A stretch of 64,000 bases of DNA from Spongilla lacustris (Eukaryota > Porifera > Demospongiae > Spongillida > Spongillidae): contig OX442421.1 in the NCBI GenBank assembly GCA_949361645.1, positions 6,836,888 to 6,900,887 of the forward strand, written 5' to 3'. The notes below the pieces were generated by a model. It had not been told where the DNA came from, made no database searches, and saw only the letters and a program-made list of their open reading frames with translations. The position numbers and the translations under genes were made by a program. Shown in pieces: positions 11,003-21,599 of this stretch. Position 1 is the stretch's first letter, and each line of letters starts with the position of its first letter.

Positions 11003-13193
11003 TTATTTATTCTTTACTCTCTTGGCTGGAGGGGGTATGGCAGCTACCAATTGTGGCTCAATACTTAGTAAGTGTTCTTGTACAATGCGCATCAGGTTCT
11101 GCATGTGGTTGTGGATTGGAGCAAATGTCAAGCCAAGAATTTTGCATGAATTGACTTGGCCCCTGAAAAGGGGGCTGTTTCTCCTTTGGGGTTATCGCCA
11201 ACAATTTGGCTGGATATGTGGTGCATCCTTTCCTCACCAGCTAGACAGATTCCTGATGATTTGAGCCACCTGAAACATTAGTGAGTTAGAATTGAGCTTT
11301 TGCTGTATGTTGTGACACACCGCCTTAGAAGCCTCAGTGTATTCCAAGGTATGGCAAGCCCAGCCTTAATCGCCGGCAATACATGTACCTGAACTTCAGT
11401 CCATGATGAGTAGGCAGCTGTAGTTTAGCTCTGGTGACATGCACAAATGTCATTGGCAGAAGTGAGTGTATATATTATGTAACCTCTGTACAAGTCATTG
11501 ACATTCACTTAACTGCTTCCCCTGTAGCAAGTTGTATGATGGCTTTGTCAGGACTAGCTGGTAGAGATTACCCTCTTCAGCAAACCCGCTGCTTGCTTCT
11601 CCTCCTCAGGTGTAAGTGTTGGTGCACACTCATGCTCTTCATAGTCACCATCCTTAATATCCCTGCTGCAGTCTGTATACAGTGCTCCAGAACATTTGAC
11701 AGCAGCAGCATTATCACACTTGATGATAGTCTGACTAGGGGATCATCCTGGTGACCGTCCTCTGAGCAGCAGGGGACCATCCTCTGAGCAGCAGGGGACC
11801 ATCCTCTGAGCAGCAGGGGACCATCCTCTGAGCAGCAGGGGACCATCCTCTGAGCAGCAGGGGACCATCCTCTGAGCAGCAGGGGATCATCCTCGGAGCA
11901 GCAGGGGATCATCCTCTGAGCAGCAGGGGAACATCCTCTGATCAGCAGGGGACCGTCCTCTGAGCAGCATGGGACTGTCCTCTGAGCGGCAGGGGATCAT
12001 CCTCTGAGCAGCAGGAGATCATCCTCGGAGCAGCAGGGGATCATCCTCTGAGCAGCAGGGGACCATCCTCTGAGTAGCAGGGGATCATCCTCGGAGCAGC
12101 AGGGGATCATCCTCTGAGCAGCAGGGGACCATCCTCTGATCAGCAGGGGACCGTCCTCTGAGCAGCATGGGACTGTCCTCTGAGCGGCAGGGGATCATCC
12201 TCTGAGCAGCAGGAGATCATCCTCGGAGCAGCAGGGGATCATCCTCTGAGCAGCAGGGGACCATCCTCTGATCAGCAGGGGACCATCCTCTGATCAGCAG
12301 GGGACCGTCCTCTGAGCAGCATGGGACTGTCCTCTGAGCAGCAGGGGATCATCCTCTGAGCAACAGGGGATCATCCTCTGGGCAGCATGGGACCATCCTC
12401 TGAGCAGCAGGGGACCGTCCTCTGAGCAGCAGGGGGCCATCCTCTGAGCAGCATGGGACCATCCTCTGATCAGCAGGGGACCGTCCTCTGAGCAGCATGG
12501 GACTGTCCTCTGAGCAGCAGGGGATCATCCTCTGAGCAGCAGGAGATCATCCTCTGAGTAGCAGTGGATCATCCTCTGATCAGCAGGGAACCATCCTCTG
12601 AGCAGCAGGGGATCATCCTCTGGGCAGCATGGGACCATCCTCTGGGCAGCATGGGACCATTACTGAGCAACATGGGACCATCTCTGAGCAGCAGAGGACT
12701 ATCCGTCCTCTGAGCAGCATGGATGGTTCACAGCATCATATGCTGCTATCCACTCCCGGAGGCATTTGGAGCACACCAGTGCACCACACAGCAGCTCCAG
12801 TGGCTGTGAGAGGGTGTTGGAGCACAGTGCACACTTCAGCTCCTTTAGCATTGATAGGTTGTTAGCTCTTGCCAAAGGTGGGCTAGGCTCACTATGGAGA
12901 ACTAGAGGAGGGGCAATCTTCTCAAGATGACCTCTTATGATGTCATATGTTTACTTGTTTTGCCACTCAAATAGCATCACTACACATTTGTGATGCACTC
13001 ACTTTGTGATGGCACAGATGGTTCTCTACATACCCAGCTTACATTGCATGCAGAACATCTCAGGGTTACATCATCCCCAGATGTGTCAAATGTCAAAAGC
13101 TATTTTCAGCTCAGCTGAGAATGCTATGCACTCAGAGCTGGTTCTTTTCTTTGCCCTGTACTTCGTTAGCCTCTGCCCACACACTCTGCAATG
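11003..13193 (-). pseudogene. Degenerate second copy of the RAG1-like gene
   Basis: Read on the minus strand from 13,193 downward: CRVCGQRLTKYRAKKR and FSAELKIAFDI, then in shifted frames DTSGDDV and NPEMFCMQCKLGM, matching the N-terminal zinc segment of the intact gene (LCRVCG, AFDIDVASDAV, PQMFCILCHKAM). At 12,848-12,690 a RING follows: LKCALCSNTLSQPLELLC, VCSKCLREWIAAYDAVNH and PCC. At 11,735-11,570 the finger IKCDNAAAVKCSG ends DGDYEEHEC. At 11,140-11,003 the C-terminus NLMRIVQEHLLSIEP ends PPPAKRVKNK and stop, like the intact PPKKKRKN. The region that should hold the catalytic core, between 11,570 and 11,300, is too short, so the core is deleted. Several frameshifts and stops confirm decay. 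Confidence 0.82.
11757..12720. repeat. 22-bp minisatellite inside the RAG1-like pseudogene
   Basis: About 43 copies of GCAGCAGGGGACCATCCTCTGA with point variants. On the minus strand the unit TGCTGCTCAGAGGAYGGTCC is identical to the codons just after the RING (PCCSEDG), so the array grew from coding sequence. Its open minus-strand frames are not a protein gene. Confidence 0.92.
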
Positions 13194-13792
13194 TATGGAA
13201 ATTGTAATCCATACCTATAATGTATAGGGCAAAACCACAACGTACGTCGATTATTCATGCAATACGCTCAGCTTGTTCGTGGTGACAGAAAATGCGTTGC
13301 CACTTCAGGCTAGTAAATTTTGGTAGCCACATGCCTCCTGAGCATCGCTGTAGTACTTATACCTTCCAGTTCAGTCACCAAAGGCTACATCGTCGCATTT
13401 AGTAACGCCCTCCTTCTAAATACGTATCGCGTGACCTTGCTAAACGGTATGCGCATGCTATCTATGTGGAATTTCAATTGTGCGCATTGACTGGACATGA
13501 CAGGAAAAGGAATGCAGTGTTTGAGTTCGTTTTCACTTTTTGATTTGCTAGTTCTGGTGAGTTATGGTTTGCTTTTAAACATCAGATGTCTATAATGAGC
13601 CATCAGTTAAGAAATATATGGTAATACCGTAAATGATCTAATTATTGACTTAGTTTCCAGCCGCATACAACCGTGGCTTAGTAACCGCGGGACATCCATT
13701 CTAAAATGGGGCGCCCACGTCCCGCCCACAACAAACAGCAACAGCGGAACAGGGGGCGGGTCCGTGAATTAAATTACGGGTTCCGTGCAACT

Positions 13793-13914
13793 ATGGGTAA
13801 AAGTTCCGCATACGATCAAGAATTGCGGAACTTTTACCCATGCATACTGTTAGTTGGGCGTAGGCCGACCTTCGCGTATTGGCGGATACGCGAAGGTCGG
13901 GCTACGCCCAACTA
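13793..13914. repeat. Two adjacent strong hairpins
   Basis: Hairpin 1 (13,793-13,841): ATGGGTAAAAGTTCCGCA pairs perfectly with its complement across a 13-bp loop. Hairpin 2 (13,851-13,914): arms of about 28 bp starting TAGTTGGGCGTAGGC, with one mismatch and an 8-bp loop. They lie in the right part of the 4-kb element and may be a nested MITE or ends of another element. Confidence 0.8.
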
Positions 13915-14272
13915 GCATTTGAGTTGCATACGACATTCCCAAATCGCCCGGAAGTTGCCCCGCCAGCCTTTAGACTCGCAACTCGCAAGCCAGACCTACA
14001 TGACTTCATTATTGAACGGGAACACAAACTGGGCTATATCCATGTTTCTATGCAATTATGCTATGTTTTGTGGCTGAAAAATGGCAAAAGTTGCAAAGCG
14101 GCTGGGGCTCCGCCCCAGCCCCCGATGGGGGAGCTTACAGCGCTCCCCCATACCCCCACGCTGGGCGAGAGGGGCTACGCCCCCTCCTGCTCCCACCCCC
14201 GCTCTTAATCAGTTCCACCTTATTGCTTTCCCGAACCCCCCCGTCTCCCGACCAGCCTACGGGCCTGATCTA

Positions 14273-14786
14273 TTCTTTCGTGCAGCTAGTCCTTCACAAT
14301 TCACATGTACATATCGTGGGATAAACTATGTTCAGATGATATGATCAAACATGCATGGTTGAATGGATGATGACACCAGGTTAAAAGTGACACTGTCAAT
14401 AAACCTCGTGCAAAGGTGTGAGCGATCACGCAATGCATTTATAAGTTATTAATAATCGGACATAAATTTATAATCGAATTGGATCAGCTTAAAAAACGTT
14501 CTATTCTTGCGAATAAAAAGGCGGGGGAAATTAAACGATGCAATACCAAACTGACTGATACGCCGCCATATAAACCTATAGTCCCTCGTATGTATGCTCT
14601 GACCACGAGAGGATTTGAATAGACAATTTGCATGTCTGCGACATTATAATTAATCAACGATGACTTTTTACCTCTAGTCGTATAAACTTCAATATACAAC
14701 TTCTAGCTATAGGCTAAGACTAATCTAAACAGTGCTATCTAATTAGTCGTTCTATCTTGTTTATTAAAATACGACCTTTCCCTTAC
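14273..14786. other. AT-rich intergenic DNA
   Basis: No coding or RNA feature could be supported. Confidence 0.35.
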
Positions 14787-14788
14787 TA

Positions 14789-15406
14789 CAGGGTGTTTCA
14801 CAATCAAGGAAAATTGTTTATAAACTAACCACAAGCAGTTAGCTAACTTTAAATTGTTGATAAATGCTCTATTAACTTGAGCTTAAATGTTGATGTAAAC
14901 AAACTAAATATTAAATTAATAATTAATTTAATAAAATCAAAACGAATTAATAATTCCCGATAACACCTAATCAAAACATACTATTTTAGAGATATTCAAA
15001 AGCTCCAACATTTCCTTGAATTTTAATAATATCAACTTGGCCGAATGTATTAATAAATTCAAACCACTAAATCGAGATACAATGGCCCCTAAATCAAGTA
15101 CATTGCGAAAATTAAAAAATCAAGATTTCAATCTTGAATAACTTCTAAATGGAAGCAGTTACTTAAGTACAGTTTGCATCTTTTAACTAATCACCAACCC
15201 TACATTTATTAACATTAATAATATTTAATTGAAATAAATAGGGATTTTGGGACTTTTATTATTGTTAATTAACCATTAAAGATAATATTGATTTTTTTTC
15301 ACCAGCATGTCTACTTTTGCTGTTAGAACTTTTAACAACAATCACCAGTTAATTAACTGCTTGTGGTTAATCTATAAACAATTTTCCTTAATTGTGAAAC
15401 ACCCTG
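14789..15406. mobile_element. Non-autonomous Tc1/mariner-like element, 618 bp
   Basis: Terminal inverted repeats of about 58 bp begin CAGGGTGTTTCACAATCAAG and end with the complement CACCCTG. TA dinucleotides flank both ends (14,787-14,788 and 15,407-15,408). TA duplication and CAGGG-type ends are typical of Tc1/mariner derivatives. The AT-rich interior has no transposase frame. Confidence 0.85.
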
Positions 15407-15408
15407 TA

Positions 15409-17297
15409 TGTTATCTCTGACTGTACACGCTGATTGACAGCCGTTTATAATTAGCTGTTCGCAAATGCAGACTGCCCGCATAAGTGACATGTTACCCAAG
15501 TTGCTGCAGCGGACCCGTGTGGTTGGACAAATAACTGAAATCATGGTATATAGATTTTTGCACAGTTTGCATCTTACAACCTTTGTACACGAAAAGATGA
15601 GGTGGCAAATGTATTATAACTTGCGGTTAGTTAATAAAATTCAAGAGTAGCCATTTTTCATACATTTTAATAGGTGTAAGTCTAACTTTGTTTTGAATAA
15701 ATCCGAAGCATTAGTACTTATAAATTCAACACAAATTCAAACCACACTACCCCTATGTAATAGCAATAGAACACATACTATAGGATGTCTTTTTGAACAC
15801 CATCACTTTCCTGGTGACCGCCGATTTCTGCATATACTTGTTTATAAGATCATGATCAGTTCACAAAAGCTGGATACTGAAAAATCATGCATGACTATAT
15901 TGATACGCAGTGTCACCAGATATCCACAACTGCAAGCCAGTGTACTAATACAGGACTATACTTGTTGGGTACATTAGGATGTGTATAGGCACAGGTGGGT
16001 GCGGCTCACCTCTGCATCTTACACAAATTGTCCAACATGATGGGTCCAGTCCCTGGTCCATACCAGATTGTCATGAAGGCCTCCAACACCCTAAGCCTGA
16101 AACAACCTGAGCTGACTGGGCATTTGTGTCACACTTACCCCAGAGGAGGAACTTTTTTTTTTTTTTGACCAATCCGATTGTGGGGAGACCCTGACAGTTT
16201 AGCATGCATTATTTTCTGCCCAAACAGCCAGTTATGGAAACTCACACGAAAAGAAAACCACCTTGAGGTGTCTCTCTATCACACCTCCCCTTCCTCCATT
16301 ACTCCCACTGTTCCATCAGTCCTTCCCTACACCATGACTCCTTTTTCTCTAACATCACTGCTCCCTTCACCTTCACTCCTCCCCAACCATCAGTCCCTCC
16401 TGTCATCCCCTTTAGTGTAGATTAACACATGTAGGACCAGGCATGTGCGTTATCCTGGATACATGCCTAGCAGCAGTATTGGTTGTCACCATGGCAACAG
16501 TGCTGGTCTGCCCGCATAACGGCACAAGTCATTGCACCACAGCTACCTCCTCTGTCTACCTGGAGATAGTACTTCACATTCACTTATACCTGAAGTTTCT
16601 AGTATGAAGTATGCAGTACTACCATCCCATGAACATATCTATGAATTAAAGCCCTCTTTTTTTCTGAGCTATTGTGTGGTCATCCAATTGTGTACTTATG
16701 TGCTCCTTTCACTTCATTGCTGCACATTATCATTCTGTCAGTGGTCATGTGCACAAGAAATTATTATAAGACGTGATCTGAAGAAAACCGAGTAGTTTTC
16801 CAGAGTGTAAAACTTGCCTCTGAGGTGGACAAACGTTAACAGACTTAATTAATTACAGTATCACTGCACGTGTTCTGTTGGTGTTATACTAAGGTGTTGG
16901 TCTTATGACTTCCCAACCAGTCAGTAGTTTCCATTTATTGGAAATGTTATGAGGGGCCCTTCTGTTTTCAACTGGAAAGATAAATAACTGCGGAGTTTGT
17001 GTGGTAATGCCAGCTTATCCAGGTGGCAAGGGAAATGAAGAACATTAATTATTTAACAGTTGTACACACATGTGTGTTCCGCCTGCGATCCCACCGAGGG
17101 GGCGTTCCCAAAGTGCGTCGGTTATCCGCGTTTTTAAACTTTACATGTATAGTATATCTACCTCTATGGCTCTATCTGAGAGAGCGTTATCAATTATCAT
17201 TATGCCATAGCCAAGAACTGAGAAATCGACAGACACATCAAACCAATCACAATGCTAAATCAGTGAATAGTCAGTTTCAGTTTCAATACAACTCATT
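15409..17297. other. Intergenic, no gene supported
   Basis: Several short open frames without domains. A T-run of about 15 bases at 16,151. The frame at 17,023-17,460 lies mostly opposite the small-protein gene and is a shadow. Confidence 0.4.
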
Positions 17298-17726
17298 TTA
17301 TGTTTTTGATTCATCATCCGGTTTCTCATTTTGGGCCTGCCCAATGTCGAGAAATTTGTTGGTTATAATATCAAACAGTTCGTCTTCGTCTTCGAATTCC
17401 AGCGTTTCGTCCTCGGCAGTTGGCCAGTCACCTGGAACAGAACCTTTGATAAGCCGATAATTAACAAACCATCCGGAACCACCCTTTTCCGTTAACTCCA
17501 ACACCGTTTGCTCGCTCAATCGCTTGGAAAGTTTTATATGGTAGGACGTGTATTTGATGGGCGCGCCTGGTCTGCACCTTTGCTTATTGATGATTCGCAA
17601 GAGTCTTCTTAACCTTTCTCTGTTTGGCTTGTACTCGATGAAGTAAAATTCCACGTCGCCACCGTCTCTGCCGGCTTTATCTCCAACGTAAAACTTGCTA
17701 AGGACGATGTACTGCCTTGATGCCAT
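17298..17726 (-). CDS. Small unknown protein, paralogue 1 (142 aa)
   Basis: Single-exon frame. I chose the start MASRQYIVLSKF (17,726) because it aligns with the start of the neighbouring paralogue and sits about 45 bp after a TATA box; an upstream in-frame Met exists at 17,798. Shared features of the pair: a strand-rich N-terminus (YIVLSKFYV), an aromatic/acidic VEFYFIEYKPN core, a basic RLRRLLR helix, LSEQTVLELTE, and a conserved IKGSVPGDWPT near the end. The C-terminal tail is acidic (EDETLEFEDEDELFD). No signal peptide or membrane segment. I do not recognise the family; the intact frame and paralogue argue that it is a real gene. Confidence 0.65.
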   Translation of the reverse strand: MASRQYIVLSKFYVGDKAGRDGGDVEFYFIEYKPNRERLRRLLRIINKQRCRPGAPIKYTSYHIKLSKRLSEQTVLELTEKGGSGWFVNYRLIKGSVPGDWPTAEDETLEFEDEDELFDIITNKFLDIGQAQNEKPDDESKT

Positions 17727-17771
17727 ATATGTGCTAATATTACTACTCACTGCACTGATACACATCGCCGA

Positions 17772-17782
17772 TTTTATATATA
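17772..17782 (-). promoter_or_regulatory. TATA box of paralogue 1
   Basis: Minus strand reads TATATATAAAA, about 45 bp upstream of the chosen start codon, the right spacing for a short 5' UTR. Confidence 0.55.
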
Positions 17783-17795
17783 CTGCATGTATACG

Positions 17796-17993
17796 CATGC
17801 ATGCAGAGGCAGGTTACCACAGCAGCTAAGGTGTTGATTGTCGTGACTAAAGATGCAGCCGGACAAGGGCATGCACTCGCCATGCAGATCAACACCTATC
17901 CGCAAATCGCTGTATGTCCAGCGCCAGCGGTGCAGGATAACTCAAGGGAGATCAACACCTTAGCTGCTGTGGTAACCTGCCTCTGCGTGCATG
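17796..17993. mobile_element. Foldback element next to small-protein promoter
   Basis: CATGCATGCAGAGGCAGGTT onward (43 bp) at the left is repeated inverted at the right (AACCTGCCTCTGCGTGCATG). Total about 198 bp. It starts only 14 bp beyond the TATA box of the gene at 17,298-17,726, so it forms most of that gene's upstream region. Confidence 0.82.
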
Positions 17994-18340
17994 AGCTTTT
18001 AAAACATAATATATCTCTCAGCATCAGTGCATGTGGTATACGTACTGACACTGTGACAGACTCACTTCACCACCGCAGTGCACGGACATTTGGAACTGAC
18101 TAAATCGACACCCGGCGCGGTGTCTCTCCCCCACCGCCTAACAGTAATAATTCATCCTGAATTTCAAAAGACACTTGTCAGCGGTGTGCAGTTGATAGCA
18201 AATCGCCCACAAGTAAACACTAACTATACGTTCATGATGTGCATCACGCACACATCAGATTCATGCGCGTGCGCACCCGCTTCGATTTCATGAGTGTAGT
18301 ATATGTTCATGTACATATAAATATAATCACTGCTTGTATC

Positions 18341-18460
18341 ACCCACACAGCCATTCTAACAGGCTGCGACTATAATCAACACCCACACAGCCATTCTAAC
18401 AGGCTGCGACTATAATCAACACCCACACAGCCATTCTAACAGGCTGCGACTATAATCAAC
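18341..18460. repeat. Three perfect tandem 40-bp repeats
   Basis: ACCCACACAGCCATTCTAAC plus the 20 bp after it is repeated three times without change, suggesting a recent duplication. Confidence 0.95.
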
Positions 18461-18735
18461 ACCCGGTCTCTCCCCGAGCATCGATAGCACACCTCAGCCA
18501 CGTCCCCTCTTTCTATAATCGCAAAGGTCACTTATCAGTCACAAACTTGATACAAAAAATCAAATAACGCAACTCGTGCTCGCAAGTATTTAAAAGTTCA
18601 AGTCCTGTCACAGTCCAAGAAAATTGCTCATCACTAGCTCCGCCAGTTGAGCGTCGTCTGTGCCCCTTCTTAAGCGAACACCTCCCACCATCGGTGGCCC
18701 CAAGCCAAGTAAATCGTAAAGAAAGTTTGGGCCAG

Positions 18736-19131
18736 TTATGGGCCCTCGACGTAGGGTTTCATTGTATGTCGCACACGCTCGACTTTGGATTTCATCTTCC
18801 GCCTTTTTTCTTTCACTCGTGTCGGCCAGTCCCCAGGAATAGTTCCCTTTATGACACGAATACCGCAGGGGCCAATATCACCCATCTCAGCCATCTCGGT
18901 AGCCGTTTGCTCGCTCACTTTAGTATCCAGATCGAAGTTGAAGGCCCAGAAGAAGGGATAACGGTCGTCATACTGCATCCAGTCCCCATGCACCATACGC
19001 CGAAGCCTTTCCAAACGTAGCTGATTCGGTTCGTATTCAACAAAGAATAGCTGCACGCTCGCTCCGTGGATGCCTTGATACTGCCCTGCAACCCATAGCC
19101 TGCTAATGATGATAAAGTTTTTCGACTCCAT
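18736..19131 (-). CDS. Small unknown protein, paralogue 2 (131 aa)
   Basis: Single-exon frame starting MESKNFIIISRLWV, aligning end to end with the gene at 17,298-17,726: FFVEYEPNQLRLERLRR against FYFIEYKPNRERLRRLLR, VSEQTATEMAE against LSEQTVLELTE, and IKGTIPGDWPT against IKGSVPGDWPT. Instead of an acidic tail it ends in a basic stretch (KEKRRKMKSKVERVRH). Identity is moderate, so the duplication is not recent. Same strand, 1.0 kb apart. Function unknown. Confidence 0.65.
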   Translation of the reverse strand: MESKNFIIISRLWVAGQYQGIHGASVQLFFVEYEPNQLRLERLRRMVHGDWMQYDDRYPFFWAFNFDLDTKVSEQTATEMAEMGDIGPCGIRVIKGTIPGDWPTRVKEKRRKMKSKVERVRHTMKPYVEGP

Positions 19132-19172
19132 TATACATGTATTAAATGATGTGTGCGGTATGTGCTGAGCTG

Positions 19173-19185
19173 CAGTATTTATATG
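19173..19185 (-). promoter_or_regulatory. TATA box of paralogue 2
   Basis: Minus strand reads CATATAAATACTGCA, 45-50 bp upstream of the start codon, matching the position of the TATA box in paralogue 1. Confidence 0.5.
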
Positions 19186-19934
19186 ATTTGGACAGGATAT
19201 AGCAAGCAGAGGCATGCTCTAAATACATGCGTAAAAGGCCGGCAGAATTGTTTTGTTATAATTATACGAAAGGAAAAAAAAAAAAAAAAAAAAAAAAAGG
19301 CCTCGTAAATATGTACGGAGACCATTGTTCTGATACTTTTCAGAAATAAGTGTATTAGCAATCGGCCGCAGGGTTTGATTATTTAATATGTACAAAAAAT
19401 AAGGTAAAACACGCAGCATTTTATTTATTCTTATGACGCGCTTGCAAAAGGCTAATTGGTGGTGGGGTGAGCCGGCACAGCCCGGCAGAATCAGAAGCAC
19501 TGCTCCATTATCATTCAAACCTCTGCAGTCCACTTCACCGATTCAATAGTGTCTAGATCGGCTAGCAGATTTCAGGATTGCAAATGATAGACTGGGTTTA
19601 TCCATAGTCTGACGTAGCCGTACCCTCGCGCTTTGCGGAGGGTCTGGAGACATTGCCATACCAAATCGGTTCTGATTACTTCCAACATATTAAAAGTTAT
19701 TAAGGTTACCTTACGTTACGAGGAACGCGAGGAATGCAATTATGTTACGGCACACGTGTACGATAGAAAGACGTACTGCGGCACATGTGGCTAGAGAACT
19801 AGGTTATGCAAACCTTACAACTAATTAAAAGTGATAGTTGATTTTGTGACTAGTTTATCCATGCATTACACCCCATCCGGCAGTGCACACACACAGTGTG
19901 GTTGATATGTTCAACAAGTAAATAAAAAAACGTT
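19186..19934. other. Intergenic with A-run
   Basis: A run of about 27 A near 19,273 followed by GGCCTCG. No gene supported. Confidence 0.4.
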
Positions 19935-20085
19935 CTCTATGAGGGATTTGAAGGCAATAGTGGTGTAAAAAGGAAGGAAACAAGGGTCTAATAATAAGGA
20001 AATCAAAATAGTCCCATATTTAGCTAAGCACACATTGTAGGATTTTGCATTGTTCATGTGCTAAATATAGAACTATTAGTTTAGA
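19935..20085. mobile_element. MITE-like element, copy B
   Basis: Carries GGATTTGAAGGCAATAGTGG, AAACAAGGGTC and CCCATATTTAGC, related to the 8756-8972 element. The right arm is shortened (GTGCTAAATATAGAACTATT). Confidence 0.7.
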
Positions 20086-21126
20086 CAAGCTACTCCGCAA
20101 CCAAGCGGTTTTGTGACATCAAGCAAACGCTAAACTGCATGTTTTTAACGTCTTGTTCGATGATGAGAAAAATCTAAGCGATCCGATCGTCAGGACTGGA
20201 GTCCCGTTAGAAGCGGGTCGCGTCTTTTAATGACATTCATAATCGGGGTTAATGAGAGTTAAACTAACGTAACTTTCGCTATCACATTTATGCGCATCAT
20301 ATCGTGTACATGTACATGGTTTGATTACAGTGGCCCACTGGTCCATTAGCCTGTTGCCTATAGTCATCAGGACTTAGGTAGAGCACTACCTCACTGGCTT
20401 GTGCGACATCCTTATTATGCACGGGTTTGACCTCTCCCACCCATTCTTCCTTCTCACCTCCTAGCCCCCCCCCCCCCCCCCCCCCCCCCCCAGCCTCCTC
20501 CTCTGCATACGTCACCTTCCTGGTCACACATAGCCTGGTCTCCTGGTCTATCTCTGTCCTTTCTTTTCACATGGTTGCAACTTATGATGAAATAATGAAT
20601 AGAGCTATAAATAGTATCACTGAATATTGGTACAAATGTAACGATACAAATTTGTAAAACAATCCAGAAAGGCTAGCAAAGTCATCTTCAAAATGGCATC
20701 ATTGGTAGTCATACAGGACTAACAAAGAACACACTTATGTACACACACCCGATACACGTATGTACACCTACTTGATACACTTATCCCGGTATTATCACTC
20801 CAAACAAAACTACTTACAAAAAACAGCATGCTAAGCATTTTAGACCAATATACTGTTTATCATTGTGCATTGATTGCTATTTTTTATTGACTTTGACGTC
20901 TGAACAAAACAGAGCACAAACCAGGAGTCCACCTGGGCACAATCTCCACCACACACACATACACACACTGCTGATTGAGTGTGATATCGTTGCTTTAAAC
21001 TGCTATGACTTCTCCAATTAAAGCCATTCACTCTCTCTGAAGTTAATATCCTGTAAAAATCAGCTAATCTTAATAAGGACATCCATTGAAACAAAGAGAA
21101 GCTCCAAGTGAGCCCATGCACTGCTT
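20086..21126. other. Intergenic with poly-C run
   Basis: About 26 C at 20,465-20,490. No coding feature supported. Such homopolymer lengths may be assembly-sensitive. Confidence 0.4.
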
Positions 21127-21595
21127 GGGGCTTTCTCACAGCTAACATCAGTGCAGGGGCTTTCTCACAGCTAACATCAGTGCAGGGGCTTTCTCGCAGC
21201 TAACATCAGTGCAGGGGCTTTCTCGCAGCTAACATCAGTGCAGGGGCTTTCTCGCAGCTAACATCAGTGCAGGGGCTTTCTCGCAGCTAACATCAGTGCA
21301 GGGGCTTTCTCGCAGCTAACATCAGTGCAGGGGCTTTCTCGCAGCTAACATCAGTGCAGGGGCTTTCTCGCAGCTAACATCAGTGCAGGGGCTTTCTCGC
21401 AGCTAACATCAGTGCAGGGGCTTTAATTCTCGCAGCTAACATCAGTGCAGGGGCTTTCTCGCAGCTAACATCAGTGCAGGGGCTTTCTCGCAGCTAACAT
21501 CAGTGCAGGGGCTTTCTCGCAGCTAACATCAGTGCAGGGGCTTTCTCGCAGCTAACAGCAATGCAGGGGCTTTCTTACAGCTAACATCAGTGCAG
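21127..21595. repeat. 29-bp minisatellite, about 16 copies
   Basis: Unit GGGGCTTTCTCGCAGCTAAC plus ATCAGTGCA, nearly invariant apart from a 4-bp insertion near 21,425 and variants at both ends. Confidence 0.95.
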
Positions 21596-21599
21596 CTGA

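Larger units (their letters stand above)
10282..14267 (-). mobile_element. DNA transposon with RAG1-like transposase remnant, 16-bp TIRs and 5-bp TSD
   Basis: The left end CAGGCCCGTAGGCTGG (10,282) and right end CCAGCCTACGGGCCTG (to 14,267) are perfect inverted repeats, with weaker GC-rich matching continuing inward to GGTTCGG. The bases just outside are ATCTA on both sides (10,277-10,281 and 14,268-14,272), an apparent 5-bp target duplication. A second inverted pair lies inside: GTGGCAACGCATTTTCTG near 10,808 and its complement near 13,283, with looser matching for about 90 bp outward. The element carries the minus-strand RAG1-like pseudogene at 11,003-13,193, an expanded minisatellite and GC-rich hairpins. 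Five-bp duplications are known for Transib and RAG transposition. Element limits are well supported by sequence; superfamily is inference. Confidence 0.72.

Noticed and set aside
17023..17460. 145-aa plus-strand frame
   Set aside because: Antisense shadow of the minus-strand small-protein gene, with Ser-rich runs from its acidic tail.
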